A stretch of 27,299 bases of DNA from an uncultured Mollicutes bacterium (GTDB lineage: Bacteria > Bacillota_I > Bacilli_A > RFN20 > CAG-826). The stretch lies in NCBI GenBank assembly GCA_900549975.1, contig URQK01000010.1:1-27299 (forward strand), written 5' to 3'. The notes under the pieces were generated by a model. The model did not search any database. It was not told the DNA's origin and was given only the letters and a program-made list of their open reading frames with translations. The first letter of the stretch is position 1, and the number at the start of each line of letters is the position of its first letter. This document shows positions 1-8,359 of the stretch, piece after piece. The translations under genes and the position numbers were made by a program.

Positions 1-1589
1 ATTGGCTTTTGATATATAGCGTTAATAATATCAATGTTAGAAATTTTTTCTTTTAAATCATTAATAATTGGTCCAAAACTTACGATAACATCGTCACTTT
101 TAGTATCTCTTACTTTTAACCATTCTCCAAAGTTAAATGACAAAGCATCATTATTTGCCGAACTAATTTTTGCTTTTGGAAAACGTATGGCAAATGCACC
201 ATGATTATTTAAAGATTCATTTAATAAAATTTTTGCCTCTTCATTATTAGAAGGCATAGTTATTACTGTATTAGGAATAGTATATAGCATTGCTTCATCA
301 AAAATTCCTTGATGAGTTTCACCATCCGCGCCCACTAAACCAGCGCGATCGATAGTAATTGTAACATTAAGATTCATGCGCGCTAAATCTTGTTGAATTT
401 CATCGTAAGCACGTTGCATGAATGTTGAATAAATTGAAATAATTGGGTGATATCCGCTTAAGGCTAATCCAGAAGCCATTGTAAAGGCGTGCTCTTCACA
501 AATTCCTACATCGAAAGTGCGACCTTTATATTTTTTAAATATCCCATTTAAACAAGATCCTTGCACCATGGCAGGATTTATAAGTACAGTTTTTTCGTTT
601 TTAGCAAGTATTTCATCTAAGTCATTAGCGATAGCTTGACTCCAGCAAGTTACTTGGTTGCATTTAAATGTACCAGTATCTTTATCAAAAGGTGGTACAC
701 CATGCCATATACCAAGATGATCTTCTTCACTATATTTATAACCTTTTCCTTTAATTGTTTGAACATGAATTACAACCGAGCGGGAAGCTTTTTGTGCTTG
801 TTTAAGGGCTTTTTCCATGGCTTTTATATTATGTCCATCAATTGGTCCGATATAAGCAAACCCCATCGTATCAAAGATATTAGAAGATAAAAACATCTTT
901 TTAAAAGTATTTTTAATATTGGCAGAAATATTATAAAGCCATAAACCAAAACGTGTTTTACACATAAATCTTTGGTATGACTTCTTCTTTCGATTATAAG
1001 AAACGGATGTACGAATACGTTGTAAGAAACGCGCAAATGCACCAGTAGGCTTAGATATTGACATATCATTATCGTTTAAAACAATAATAACTTTATTATT
1101 TAAGTGTCCTAAGTTATTTAATCCTTCAAAAGCCAAACCACTAGTGACAGAACCATCACCAATTACAGCGACTATATCATAATTTTCTTTATTTAAATCA
1201 CGAGCAACAGCCATACCAAGTGCGGTTGATATACTTGTTGAAGAGTGTCCAGCTTCAAAACAATCATAAATGCTTTCATTACGCTTTTGAAAGCCGCTTA
1301 TGCCATCTTTTTTCCTTAACTTATCTAAAGAACGTCCAGTAAGTATTTTATGAGTGTAACATTGATGACCTACATCAAGTAGTAATTTATCTTTGCTAAA
1401 GTCAAAAGTGCGATGTAAAGCCACTGTTAGTTCAACTACTCCTAAATTAGAGGCAACATGACCTCCATTAACAGAGGTTGCATTAATTATTTCTTCTCTT
1501 ATATTTGCACACAAAAGGTTAAGTTCTTTATAAGACAATGTTTTTAAGAACTTTGGATCATTAATCGTTTTAACGTTAATTTCTTCCAT
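1..1589 (-). CDS. dxs: 1-deoxy-D-xylulose-5-phosphate synthase, C-terminus cut by window edge
   Basis: Thiamine-diphosphate enzyme that condenses pyruvate with glyceraldehyde 3-phosphate in the first step of the MEP isoprenoid pathway, in the cytosol. Translating the minus strand from the ATG at 1587-1589 gives an open frame of 529 codons to the window edge. The N-terminal part reads GGHVASNLGVVELTVALH, then DVGHQCYTHKILTGR, the ThDP/Mg motif GDGSVTSG followed by NN, and YIGPIDGHN. The pyrimidine-binding half contains FCEEHAFTMASGLA and DRAGLVGADGETHQG. The family is about 620 residues, so roughly 90 residues (part of the transketolase C-terminal domain) lie outside. The start is supported by AGAAAGG upstream. 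It follows xseB by 37 bases on the same strand and is probably the last or a late gene of the asp23-nusB-xseAB unit. The prenyl synthase gene ispA, often found between xseB and dxs in Firmicutes, is absent here. Confidence 0.95.
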   Translation of the reverse strand, partial: MEEINVKTINDPKFLKTLSYKELNLLCANIREEIINATSVNGGHVASNLGVVELTVALHRTFDFSKDKLLLDVGHQCYTHKILTGRSLDKLRKKDGISGFQKRNESIYDCFEAGHSSTSISTALGMAVARDLNKENYDIVAVIGDGSVTSGLAFEGLNNLGHLNNKVIIVLNDNDMSISKPTGAFARFLQRIRTSVSYNRKKKSYQRFMCKTRFGLWLYNISANIKNTFKKMFLSSNIFDTMGFAYIGPIDGHNIKAMEKALKQAQKASRSVVIHVQTIKGKGYKYSEEDHLGIWHGVPPFDKDTGTFKCNQVTCWSQAIANDLDEILAKNEKTVLINPAMVQGSCLNGIFKKYKGRTFDVGICEEHAFTMASGLALSGYHPIISIYSTFMQRAYDEIQQDLARMNLNVTITIDRAGLVGADGETHQGIFDEAMLYTIPNTVITMPSNNEEAKILLNESLNNHGAFAIRFPKAKISSANNDALSFNFGEWLKVRDTKSDDVIVSFGPIINDLKEKISNIDIINAIYQKP

Positions 1590-1626
1590 TTTTTAGCCTT
1601 TCTACTAGTAATCTACTAATTATCTA

Positions 1627-1839
1627 CTATTTTAATACTTCATCAATTAATTCGCCGCTATCTTTGATTTTTAAGAACTTTTCGTTTGCAGCATTTAAAG
1701 TTCCCTCTAAGTCTTTAATTAAAGACATTCCTTCTTCATAAACCTTTAAACTTTCTTCTAATCCTAGTTTATTATTATCAATTTGACTAACAATTTCATT
1801 TAGACGCGCTAATTTTTGCTCAAATGTTAAGTTTTCCAT
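1627..1839 (-). CDS. xseB: Exodeoxyribonuclease VII small subunit
   Basis: Small subunit of exonuclease VII, which degrades single-stranded DNA to oligonucleotides together with XseA. The protein is 70 residues, the usual size for the family, and has the typical pattern LTFEQKLARLNEIVSQID near the start, then LGLEESLKVYEEGMSLIKD and a helical C-terminus. It is predicted to be entirely alpha-helical, as expected for the subunit that coats the coiled-coil of XseA. The ATG at 1839 has GAAAGGA upstream, and the xseA stop codon lies 6 bases before it, within the ribosome-binding region, so the two are probably translationally coupled. The context (xseA directly upstream, dxs directly downstream) fits the common Firmicutes order. 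Confidence 0.93.
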   Translation of the reverse strand: MENLTFEQKLARLNEIVSQIDNNKLGLEESLKVYEEGMSLIKDLEGTLNAANEKFLKIKDSGELIDEVLK

Positions 1840-1845
1840 AGTTTA

Positions 1846-3105
1846 CTATCCTTTCTTAACTACTGTACTAGTTATTATACCATCTTTTAAGGCTGTTTTT
1901 AATTCTTGATTTATTGATATATCATTGATACTTGTTATAACTTTTCCCTCTTCATTAGTGGTTAATGAATAACCTCTTTCTAATGGCTTAGTGGGACTTA
2001 ATGCTTCTAATTTGATTTTTAAGGCGTTTAAGGCGCTTTTCTTACTTTCAAGCATAAATGGTAGTTTATAAGATAAATTGGTCTTATAATCGCTAATAAC
2101 GCGCTTATAATTAGTAATTATATTTATAAAGTGTGTATCAAGACGAAGTTTATAGTTTTTGACTACTTCTTCTAATTTATCATAATAAGAAGTTGGATTT
2201 TTAAAAAACTGCATGCTTTTAATTCGATCTAATTGATTCTTATTACTCGTTATAACATTATTCATAAATTGCGTTAATATGTATTCTTTTTCATTTAATG
2301 TAAGTAAAATATCATTAATGTTTGGTGTTGCTTTAATTGCGGCATCTGTCGGTGTTGAGGCTCTTAAATCGCTAACATAATCAATTAAAGAATAATCTGA
2401 TTCATGTCCCACTGCGGAAATAATAGGAATATTTGAAGCATATACTCTTCGCACTAATTCTTCATCATTAAAAGCCGATAAATCTTCTTTATCTCCTCCG
2501 CCCCGACCAATAATAATTACATCTGGTTTAGCATCAATTGCTTTTTGTAAAGCAATATTTAATTCTTTGGGCGCTAATTCGCCTTGAACTGATGAGTTAA
2601 AAAACTTGATGTTAACAATTGGAAAACGGCGATATATATTTTTAATAATATCGTGAATTGCGGCACCAGTTCTTGCCGTAACTATTCCTATTGTTTTTGG
2701 ATATTTAGGAATTGATAATTTGTGTGATTCATCAAATATACCTTCGGCTTGTAATTTTTTACGTAATTTTTCTAATTCAATTAATTTAGCGCCATCACCA
2801 AAACGTTGCATTTGTTTAACAATTAATTGGTAGGTGCCATTTTGTGCATAAAGTTCAATGGAACCATACATTAATACTTCATCACCAATGACAGGTTCAA
2901 AAGATAAATAATTACGATAACCACGAAATAAGACGGCTTTCATTGTACTTCCGTCTAAATCTTTTATCGTCATATATATATGTCCGCGATCTGTTAAATT
3001 AGATATTTCTCCTTTAACAACTACGTTTCTTAAAAATTCATCTTGTTCTATTATTTCTTTTATGCGCTCATTAACTTCTTTTACTGTTATATATTTATAA
3101 TCCAT
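1846..3105 (-). CDS. xseA: Exodeoxyribonuclease VII large subunit
   Basis: Catalytic subunit of exonuclease VII, used in DNA repair and turnover of single-stranded DNA. At 419 residues it is a normal length. The N-terminal OB-fold (about residues 5-100) includes VVVKGEISNLTDRGHIYMTIKD. The catalytic region follows with GIVTARTGAAIHDIIKNIYRR, DVIIIGRGGGDKEDLSAFNDE and PIISAVGHESDYSLIDYVSD with DLRASTPTDAA, all diagnostic of XseA. A long helical coiled region (about 265-370) leads to the C-terminal LERGYSLTT segment. Its ATG shares one base with the stop codon of nusB (TAATG arrangement at 3103-3107), an arrangement that implies coupled translation. folD, which separates nusB and xseA in many Bacilli, is missing here. 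Confidence 0.96.
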   Translation of the reverse strand: MDYKYITVKEVNERIKEIIEQDEFLRNVVVKGEISNLTDRGHIYMTIKDLDGSTMKAVLFRGYRNYLSFEPVIGDEVLMYGSIELYAQNGTYQLIVKQMQRFGDGAKLIELEKLRKKLQAEGIFDESHKLSIPKYPKTIGIVTARTGAAIHDIIKNIYRRFPIVNIKFFNSSVQGELAPKELNIALQKAIDAKPDVIIIGRGGGDKEDLSAFNDEELVRRVYASNIPIISAVGHESDYSLIDYVSDLRASTPTDAAIKATPNINDILLTLNEKEYILTQFMNNVITSNKNQLDRIKSMQFFKNPTSYYDKLEEVVKNYKLRLDTHFINIITNYKRVISDYKTNLSYKLPFMLESKKSALNALKIKLEALSPTKPLERGYSLTTNEEGKVITSINDISINQELKTALKDGIITSTVVKKG

Positions 3106-3512
3106 TATAATACTTCATCCAATACTGCATTGATAAATTTATAATCGCCATCGTCTAAATATTTTTTAGCTAGGCGAACAGCAACATCAATGACAACCGG
3201 TTTTTCGACATCTTTAACATAATAATAATGAGCATATGAAAGCAATAATATCGATTGGGCAAGGCGGTTTAAACGATCAAACTTCCATTTATTTAATTTT
3301 GGTTCAATAACTTCAACTATTTCGGATTTATGTAATAATGCTTTAACCACTACTTCTTTAACATAGAAATCTGCTTCTTCAAATGTGGAATCTAAAACAT
3401 CACCAATCATTTCCTTAATGTCATAGTCATAGCCAATATGTTCATATGTTAACGCATCATAAATGATGGTCATTGCTTTTTCTTGATTTGAATTTCTTGA
3501 TGATGTAGACAT
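3105..3512 (-). CDS. nusB: Transcription antitermination factor NusB
   Basis: All-helical factor that binds boxA RNA with NusE (S10) and supports antitermination, notably in rRNA operons. The 135-residue product contains the C-terminal family signature: WKFDRLNRLAQSILLLSYAH, then KPVVIDVAVRLAKKYLDDGD and YKFINAVLDEV. The N-terminal RNA-contacting helix (usually R-x-x-R near the start) is present but divergent (SSRNSNQEKAMTIIYDAL). The ATG at 3512 has GAAAGGA with an 8-base spacer. It overlaps xseA by one base and follows the four-helix membrane protein by 19 bases, so it belongs to the operon promoted near 4390-4418. Confidence 0.93.
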   Translation of the reverse strand: MSTSSRNSNQEKAMTIIYDALTYEHIGYDYDIKEMIGDVLDSTFEEADFYVKEVVVKALLHKSEIVEVIEPKLNKWKFDRLNRLAQSILLLSYAHYYYVKDVEKPVVIDVAVRLAKKYLDDGDYKFINAVLDEVL

Positions 3513-3531
3513 AATTTAATTCCTTTCATAA

Positions 3532-4011
3532 CTACTTTTTGAATTTTCGCTCAATAGCGAATACGTGATAGTAATTTAAGATTCCGGCAATCAAGAATGC
3601 GATTATTATCACATGTAGAAATAACTGAGGTATCAAATAACTATCTTGCAAATAAAAAATAAATAATAAAATGGTATCAAGTAAATATAAAACTGATCCA
3701 GTAATAATAGCTTTTATATTTCCTGATTTAGCAGGCACCCATACTAAAATAAAGATGACACTAAAAATAATCCCAATAATTATAGTGAGCATAATATAAA
3801 TTGCATCACTAATACTCGTGTTGCTTAATAAACGGAAAATAAGGACATTACTTATTAATGAAGGAAAGTAACCTGTATTTCCCTTAATTAAATACAAAAT
3901 TGGGCCTAAAAAATTCATGATAGCTATAAACGCGAACGCGGACATAGCTTTTCTAAAACTTCTAACTGCGCGATTATGTAACTCACTATAAGTATAAGTT
4001 TTATTTTTCAT
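3532..4011 (-). CDS. Four-helix integral membrane protein, unknown function
   Basis: I do not recognise this 159-residue protein. It has a short basic N-terminus with SYSEL-like helix (residues 1-22), then four hydrophobic segments at about 23-43, 68-93, 102-121 and 128-150, and ends in a basic tail (ERKFKK). No catalytic motif is visible. The start ATG lies two bases after the asp23 stop codon (TAG CA ATG) with no clear Shine-Dalgarno sequence, which suggests re-initiation by ribosomes that finish asp23. In other Firmicutes asp23-type genes sit beside membrane partners such as AmaP that anchor Asp23 to the membrane. By position this could play an equivalent role, but its sequence does not look like AmaP, so that is only inference. 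Confidence 0.75.
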   Translation of the reverse strand: MKNKTYTYSELHNRAVRSFRKAMSAFAFIAIMNFLGPILYLIKGNTGYFPSLISNVLIFRLLSNTSISDAIYIMLTIIIGIIFSVIFILVWVPAKSGNIKAIITGSVLYLLDTILLFIFYLQDSYLIPQLFLHVIIIAFLIAGILNYYHVFAIERKFKK

Positions 4012-4013
4012 TG

Positions 4014-4349
4014 CTACTTAACGCTAACAACGCGGATATCAACTCTAAATGGAACCATTTCTGTTTGAGCGGTTAAGGCATTAGCTATTTCTTCTTGTAA
4101 TGATTTACAAACGATAGCAACGTTTTCGCCTTTAGCGATAGTAACATCGACATTAACAAGTACTTGTCCATTTCGAATAGTAATACGCGCTGGAGAATTT
4201 AAGGTAATTCTTTTTTTGCCTGCTTTTGTTCCGGAAGATTGATTCATGACATTATCAGTGACGATATGCACGATTTGTTCAAAAACGGTCTTAGAAAAGG
4301 CCATTGTTCCTAATTTGTTATAATTTTCAATGTATACGTATTGTGCCAT
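4014..4349 (-). CDS. Asp23/Gls24 family envelope stress protein
   Basis: Asp23/Gls24 (DUF322, YqhY-like) proteins are small cytosolic or membrane-associated proteins tied to envelope homeostasis; in Bacillus, YqhY sits beside nusB. The family pattern is seen in the segments FEQIVHIVTDNVMNQ, ITLNSPARITIRNGQVLVNVDVTIAKG, IVCKSLQEEIANAL and PFRVDIRVVSV. I place the start at the ATG at 4347-4349 (111 residues) because AGGAG lies 7 bases upstream. A GTG at 4356-4358 would extend it by three residues but overlaps the ribosome-binding site itself. It is the first gene after a strong promoter and a perfect palindrome in the 5' leader. It is followed immediately by the membrane protein and nusB. Confidence 0.88.
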   Translation of the reverse strand: MAQYVYIENYNKLGTMAFSKTVFEQIVHIVTDNVMNQSSGTKAGKKRITLNSPARITIRNGQVLVNVDVTIAKGENVAIVCKSLQEEIANALTAQTEMVPFRVDIRVVSVK

Positions 4350-4362
4350 AAATTTCACTCCT

Positions 4363-4383
4363 GTTTATATTATAAATATAAAC
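4363..4383 (-). promoter_or_regulatory. Perfect 21-base palindrome in the asp23 leader
   Basis: Two 9-base arms (GTTTATATT and AATATAAAC) flank a 3-base centre. It begins at or near the predicted transcription start and ends two bases before the AGGAG ribosome-binding site of asp23. It could form a 5' RNA hairpin that stabilises the message or limits access to the ribosome, or it could be a DNA operator. The sequence alone does not separate these. Confidence 0.6.
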
Positions 4384-4389
4384 GACATT

Positions 4390-4418
4390 ATTATCAAACA
4401 AAAGTTACTTACTGTCAA
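4390..4418 (-). promoter_or_regulatory. Sigma-A type promoter of the asp23-nusB-xseAB-dxs operon
   Basis: On the minus strand a perfect -35 TTGACA (4413-4418) is separated by 17 bases from GATAAT (4390-4395). The -35 hexamer contains the TGA stop codon of the upstream gene at 4415. The start of transcription is expected near 4383, giving a leader of about 35 bases to the asp23 ATG. Confidence 0.8.
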
Positions 4419-4771
4419 CAATTAATTTCGTGAAGTAGCACATTAAAAGTATTATTTAGGGCTAAAATTAAAGGATTGTCATAACTTTCACAGTCAATAA
4501 AGGCTTTATCATTAACAAAAGTAATTTTAGATACTTCATTTGTTATTTGATTTTTATAAATTATTATTTCGTCATCAATAATTATGTCGTTCCTTGTACT
4601 TAGTTTATCTTTAATAACTTGAATTATTTGTGATTTATCTATTGGCAAGAAAAAATATTGAAATTGTTTGTGATTGAATTCATCATCTTTCATTTCAAGC
4701 ATTTCTTGCACTAATTTGTCATCAATAATTTCTTTAAATTCGTTATTTACAAATAAAATTTCGTATTTCAT
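4415..4771 (-). CDS. Hypothetical protein, 118 residues
   Basis: I do not recognise this protein. It is acidic, rich in Asp, Ile and Asn, has no signal peptide or membrane segment, and looks like a small cytosolic alpha/beta protein with short strands (KYEILFV, ITFVNDKAFIDC). I place the start at the ATG at 4769-4771 because GGTGAT lies just upstream; an ATG at 4783 would put that ribosome-binding site inside the gene. The stop codon TGA falls inside the -35 hexamer of the asp23 promoter. It follows the Big_2 lipoprotein gene by 58 bases on the same strand, with no clear terminator between, so the two may be co-transcribed. Confidence 0.65.
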   Translation of the reverse strand: MKYEILFVNNEFKEIIDDKLVQEMLEMKDDEFNHKQFQYFFLPIDKSQIIQVIKDKLSTRNDIIIDDEIIIYKNQITNEVSKITFVNDKAFIDCESYDNPLILALNNTFNVLLHEINC

Positions 4772-4829
4772 TATTATCACCATTTAAAGTTTATTTAATT
4801 AAACGTGAAAATAATGTCGAAGATAGTTA

Positions 4830-6254
4830 CTATTTTTGATAAATTGTTACATACTTTAACAAATAGTTTTTACCAAAAAGTTGTAAAGTAGTATCTTGAT
4901 TTTTAAATTCATAGATTATTTTATATTTACGAATATTAACATTTGTAAACTCAAACAAAATATCTTCAAATTCTACATTAACCAGTCCCTTTTTTTGGAC
5001 TTTTTCTAATTCATTACCATTTTCATCGTAACCAATTACACTAAAAATATTAGCTTCACCATGGCTAGGGTTAGCGTTATTAGAACTCCAAGCCATATTT
5101 AATTTTACTACTGTTGGACCAGTTATATCATAAACACTTGTTTCAACAGCATCACCAGTTTTTGAAAAATTTAACCATGTCCCGCTATAATATTTTTCAA
5201 AGTTTGCAGTAAAACCATCAGGAATACTACCATTAAACTCTACTTTTTCTTGAATGATTTTAGAATAATTTTCTCCAATATTTTGAACATCTAAATTTAA
5301 AGTAGCGTTAACTTTACCATTATAGGCACTAATAGTCACTTTTCCTTCACTTAACGCAATCACTTTTCCATTTTTTATAATGGCTTTTGAACGATCTGAG
5401 CTAGAAAAATTAATTAATTCTTTTTTGGAATTAGGATTAACATCAACATCTAATACAGCTTCTTCTTTTACTTTAAGTGTTAAACTTTCTTCTATATAAG
5501 AAATATTAGTTATTTCTTTATCTTCTTTATAGCGATATTCAATGCCTTGATAACTTAAATTATATAATCCGATACGAACATCGCCAGTAGCATTAGGAAA
5601 ATCAAATGCTAGACGAAAATCGGTAACATCATTAGCATTAATTTCTTGAGTAAATGGTGTATATTCATTTAATTCACCAATGGTTATATTAGTCAAGTCG
5701 ACTGAATCTAATCTTGTCCAAGTGTCATCTAATAAATACTCAACGCCAACATAGTAATCGTTACCAATATGAGCAAAATCACCAGCATTCCACATACTAA
5801 TAGCAAAACTAACTTTATTTATATTAAATGGAGTACTGGAAAGTAAGGTAACGTAATGACATTTTTCGTAATTCCCTTTGACAGCGCGAATTACTGGTGC
5901 ATTAGTTATGGTGTTTTTTTGTTTAGAACTTTCATCAAATGTAACTAAAACATTATTACTAGTTACTTCAGTATTATCTTCAAAAGTAGATTCTTTCACT
6001 ACTTTAGTGGCATCTTCATAATTATTATTAAATGTGTAAGCCACATCATAAAAATCTAATTCGCATTTTTTATTAATAGTGAGAACTTTATTATCATCTA
6101 TCACACTTGTTGATGGTATATTATTAGTATTTTCGCCACTTCTTTTATCACTATTAGATGGCATAGATGAAGTAGATTGGCTATTGTTAGTAGAATTTGA
6201 ATCACAACCAATTAAGAAAATTGCACTTAAAATTAATAAATATTTTTTTGACAT
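4830..6254 (-). CDS. Surface lipoprotein with a Big_2-type Ig-like domain
   Basis: Predicted secreted lipoprotein of 474 residues. The signal peptide MSKKYLLILSAIFLIGC carries a lipobox (LIGC) with the lipidated Cys at residue 17. A linker rich in Ser, Asn and Thr follows to about residue 50. Residues about 60-245 form a beta-rich domain with features such as VSFAISMWNAGDF and FRLAFDFPNATGDVRIGLYNLSYQG, reminiscent of carbohydrate-binding or discoidin-like sandwiches but not assignable by eye. A Big_2 (Ig-like) domain covers about 250-325 (VNPNSKKELINFSSSD, GKVIALSEGKVTISAYNGK). The C-terminal region (about 335-474) resembles the C-terminal module of the lipoproteins at 14718 and 16234. I chose the ATG at 6252-6254, which has GGGTGA upstream; the upstream GTG lies within that site. 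A TGCTAAAAT extended -10-like element sits at 6272-6279. Confidence 0.85.
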   Translation of the reverse strand: MSKKYLLILSAIFLIGCDSNSTNNSQSTSSMPSNSDKRSGENTNNIPSTSVIDDNKVLTINKKCELDFYDVAYTFNNNYEDATKVVKESTFEDNTEVTSNNVLVTFDESSKQKNTITNAPVIRAVKGNYEKCHYVTLLSSTPFNINKVSFAISMWNAGDFAHIGNDYYVGVEYLLDDTWTRLDSVDLTNITIGELNEYTPFTQEINANDVTDFRLAFDFPNATGDVRIGLYNLSYQGIEYRYKEDKEITNISYIEESLTLKVKEEAVLDVDVNPNSKKELINFSSSDRSKAIIKNGKVIALSEGKVTISAYNGKVNATLNLDVQNIGENYSKIIQEKVEFNGSIPDGFTANFEKYYSGTWLNFSKTGDAVETSVYDITGPTVVKLNMAWSSNNANPSHGEANIFSVIGYDENGNELEKVQKKGLVNVEFEDILFEFTNVNIRKYKIIYEFKNQDTTLQLFGKNYLLKYVTIYQK

Positions 6255-6322
6255 AATTATCACCCAAAATTATTTTAGCATAAATATAATTATTACGCAT
6301 TTATTAAAGCGTTTTTATTAAT

Positions 6323-6347
6323 GAAAAAACGAAGGACTAGCCTTCGT
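6323..6347 (-). terminator. Rho-independent terminator after tkt
   Basis: On the minus strand a 7-base-pair stem (ACGAAGG with CCTTCGT) and 5-base loop is followed by a run of six T. It lies 9 bases after the tkt stop codon and marks the end of the hisS-aspS-tkt unit. Confidence 0.88.
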
Positions 6348-6355
6348 AATTAATA

Positions 6356-8332
6356 TTATTTACCAACAACTTTTTTAACTAAATCAACTAGCGCATCACT
6401 AGTAAATCCAAATGATTTAATCGCATCATTAGCAGGTGCTGAAGTGCCGAAACTATCAATACCCATATTAAATCTTGCAAATCTTCCCCAACCAAATGTA
6501 GTAAGCATTTCAACAGAAATACGATGGTCATAATCATCCCCTAAAACACTTAATTGGTATTCTTTGTCCGTTTTTAAGAATAATTCTTGTGAAGGCATAG
6601 ATACGATACGGACATCAATTCCTTCGTTATATAATTTAGCTTTTGCTTCCATAGCAAGGCTAACTTCGCTACCTGTAGCGATAATAACTGAATCTGGTTT
6701 TTCACCTAATTCTTTTCCAACAATGTAAGCACCATGCGCAACACCATCATAATTACTTGCTTTCATTTCTGGTAATCCTTGACGAGATAAGATGATAGCA
6801 GTTGGTGTCTCACTTGATAATAAACCAAGTTTCCAACTAGCGGCAGTTTCTGTTGCATCACAAGGACGGATAACATCAACGTTAGGCATAGCACGTAACA
6901 TGGCTAATTGTTCAATTGGTTGATGAGTTGGTCCATCTTCTCCTACAGCGATTGAATCGTGTGAGAATAAGTATATAGCAGGTAACTTAGATAAGGCTGC
7001 CATTCTAATTGCGGATTTCATATAATCAGAGAATACTAAGAAACATCCGACATAAGTACGAAGTCCGCCATGAAGTAACATGCCATTTTGAATACATGCC
7101 ATAGCAAATTCGCGAATTCCAAAGTTAATATTGCGTCCTTCCGGAGTTTCAGGAGTGCAATTTTTTTCATCTTTAATGATGGTACAAACAGATTTTGCAA
7201 CATCGGCTGATCCGCCAATAAGATTAAATATTTCTTTATTTAAAATATTTAAAATAGCTTGTGATGTATTACGTGTTGAATCTTTAAAATCATCATTAAA
7301 TACTGGTAATTCTTTAAATATATATTTACTCACATCATTATTAATTGTTTCTTCTATGCGAGTAGCTTCCGCTAAATGAGTTTTTTTGTAAGCTTTAAAT
7401 GTACGTTCCCATTTTTTAATAGCTTTATTACCACGAGCAATAAAAGTATTTCTAAATGTTTCGTATACCGTTTCAGGAATTTCCCAAGGTGCATAGTTAT
7501 AACCATATTTTTGTTTAGCTAAAGCGCCATCTTCATCTCCTAATGGAGCACCATGTACTTTACATGTGTTTTCGTTTTTAGAACCATAACCAATGATGGT
7601 ATGAACAATAATAAGAGTTGGTTTATCTTTTGATTTTTTCGCTTTTTTAATAGCGTTATCAATTGCGTCAACATCATTACCATCACTAACTTCTAAAACA
7701 TTCCAATGGCAAGAGGCAAAGCGTTTTTTTGTATCTTCATTACTTGATAAATCTAAATTACCATCAAGAGTAACTTTGTTACTGTCATAAAGCAAAATTA
7801 ATTTATTAAGTTTTTGAATTCCTGCAAAAGATATTGCTTCTTGAGATAATCCTTCTTCTAAGCAACCATCACCGCATAAAGCATATGTATAATGATTAAA
7901 TACTTGATTTCCTTCTTCATACATTGCACTTAAAGAACGTTCCGCTAAAGCAATACCAACGGCTTGCGCAATACCTTGTCCTAATGGTCCTGATGTTGCA
8001 TCAATGCCTGGGGTATGACGATATTCTGGGTGACCAGGAGTTAATGAGTCAAGTTGACGGAAATTTTTCAAATCATCAAGAGTAATTTGATATCCGGCAA
8101 AATGTAAAACTGTATATAAAAGCATGGAAGCATGTCCAGCACTTAAGACAAATCGGTCACGATTAATCCAATTTGGATAAGTTGGAGCACTAACTAAATG
8201 TCTTGTAAATAAAGTATATAAAATTGGTGCACTTCCTAAAGCCATACCTGGGTGTCCAGATTTTGCTTTGTTAATTCCGTCAATACATGTAGCTCTAATC
8301 GCTGCTACGCAAAGTTGATCATCTTTGTTCAT
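6356..8332 (-). CDS. tkt: Transketolase
   Basis: Thiamine-diphosphate enzyme moving two-carbon units between sugar phosphates in the non-oxidative pentose phosphate pathway. The product is 658 residues, a normal length. Visible motifs are KAKSGHPGMALGSAP near the N-terminus, DRFVLSAGHASMLLY, GHPEYRHTPGIDATSGPLGQG, the ThDP motif GDGCLEEG with NK further on, IGYGSKNENTCKVHGAPLG, and in the second half FGIREFAMACIQNG, FSHDSIAVGEDGPTHQPIEQ and the C-terminal domain FGTSAPANDAIKSFGF. I chose the ATG at 8330-8332, with GAAAGGA nine bases upstream; a TTG six codons earlier would place the start within the ribosome-binding site. The gene begins 28 bases after aspS with no terminator or clear promoter between, so it is probably read from the hisS T-box promoter. 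Confidence 0.97.
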   Translation of the reverse strand: MNKDDQLCVAAIRATCIDGINKAKSGHPGMALGSAPILYTLFTRHLVSAPTYPNWINRDRFVLSAGHASMLLYTVLHFAGYQITLDDLKNFRQLDSLTPGHPEYRHTPGIDATSGPLGQGIAQAVGIALAERSLSAMYEEGNQVFNHYTYALCGDGCLEEGLSQEAISFAGIQKLNKLILLYDSNKVTLDGNLDLSSNEDTKKRFASCHWNVLEVSDGNDVDAIDNAIKKAKKSKDKPTLIIVHTIIGYGSKNENTCKVHGAPLGDEDGALAKQKYGYNYAPWEIPETVYETFRNTFIARGNKAIKKWERTFKAYKKTHLAEATRIEETINNDVSKYIFKELPVFNDDFKDSTRNTSQAILNILNKEIFNLIGGSADVAKSVCTIIKDEKNCTPETPEGRNINFGIREFAMACIQNGMLLHGGLRTYVGCFLVFSDYMKSAIRMAALSKLPAIYLFSHDSIAVGEDGPTHQPIEQLAMLRAMPNVDVIRPCDATETAASWKLGLLSSETPTAIILSRQGLPEMKASNYDGVAHGAYIVGKELGEKPDSVIIATGSEVSLAMEAKAKLYNEGIDVRIVSMPSQELFLKTDKEYQLSVLGDDYDHRISVEMLTTFGWGRFARFNMGIDSFGTSAPANDAIKSFGFTSDALVDLVKKVVGK

Positions 8333-8359
8333 TGTTAAATTTCCTTTCAATAATTAGTT

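Noticed and set aside
636..890. Plus-strand frame of 84 codons and an overlapping minus-strand frame of 81 codons
   Set aside because: Both lie within dxs in other frames; the dxs frame is continuous with all motifs.
6255..8350. Upstream GTG, TTG and ATG starts that lengthen the frames of tkt, the lipoprotein, apt, obg, asp23 and the 4415 gene
   Set aside because: In each case the longer form places the Shine-Dalgarno sequence inside the coding region, so the shorter ATG was used.
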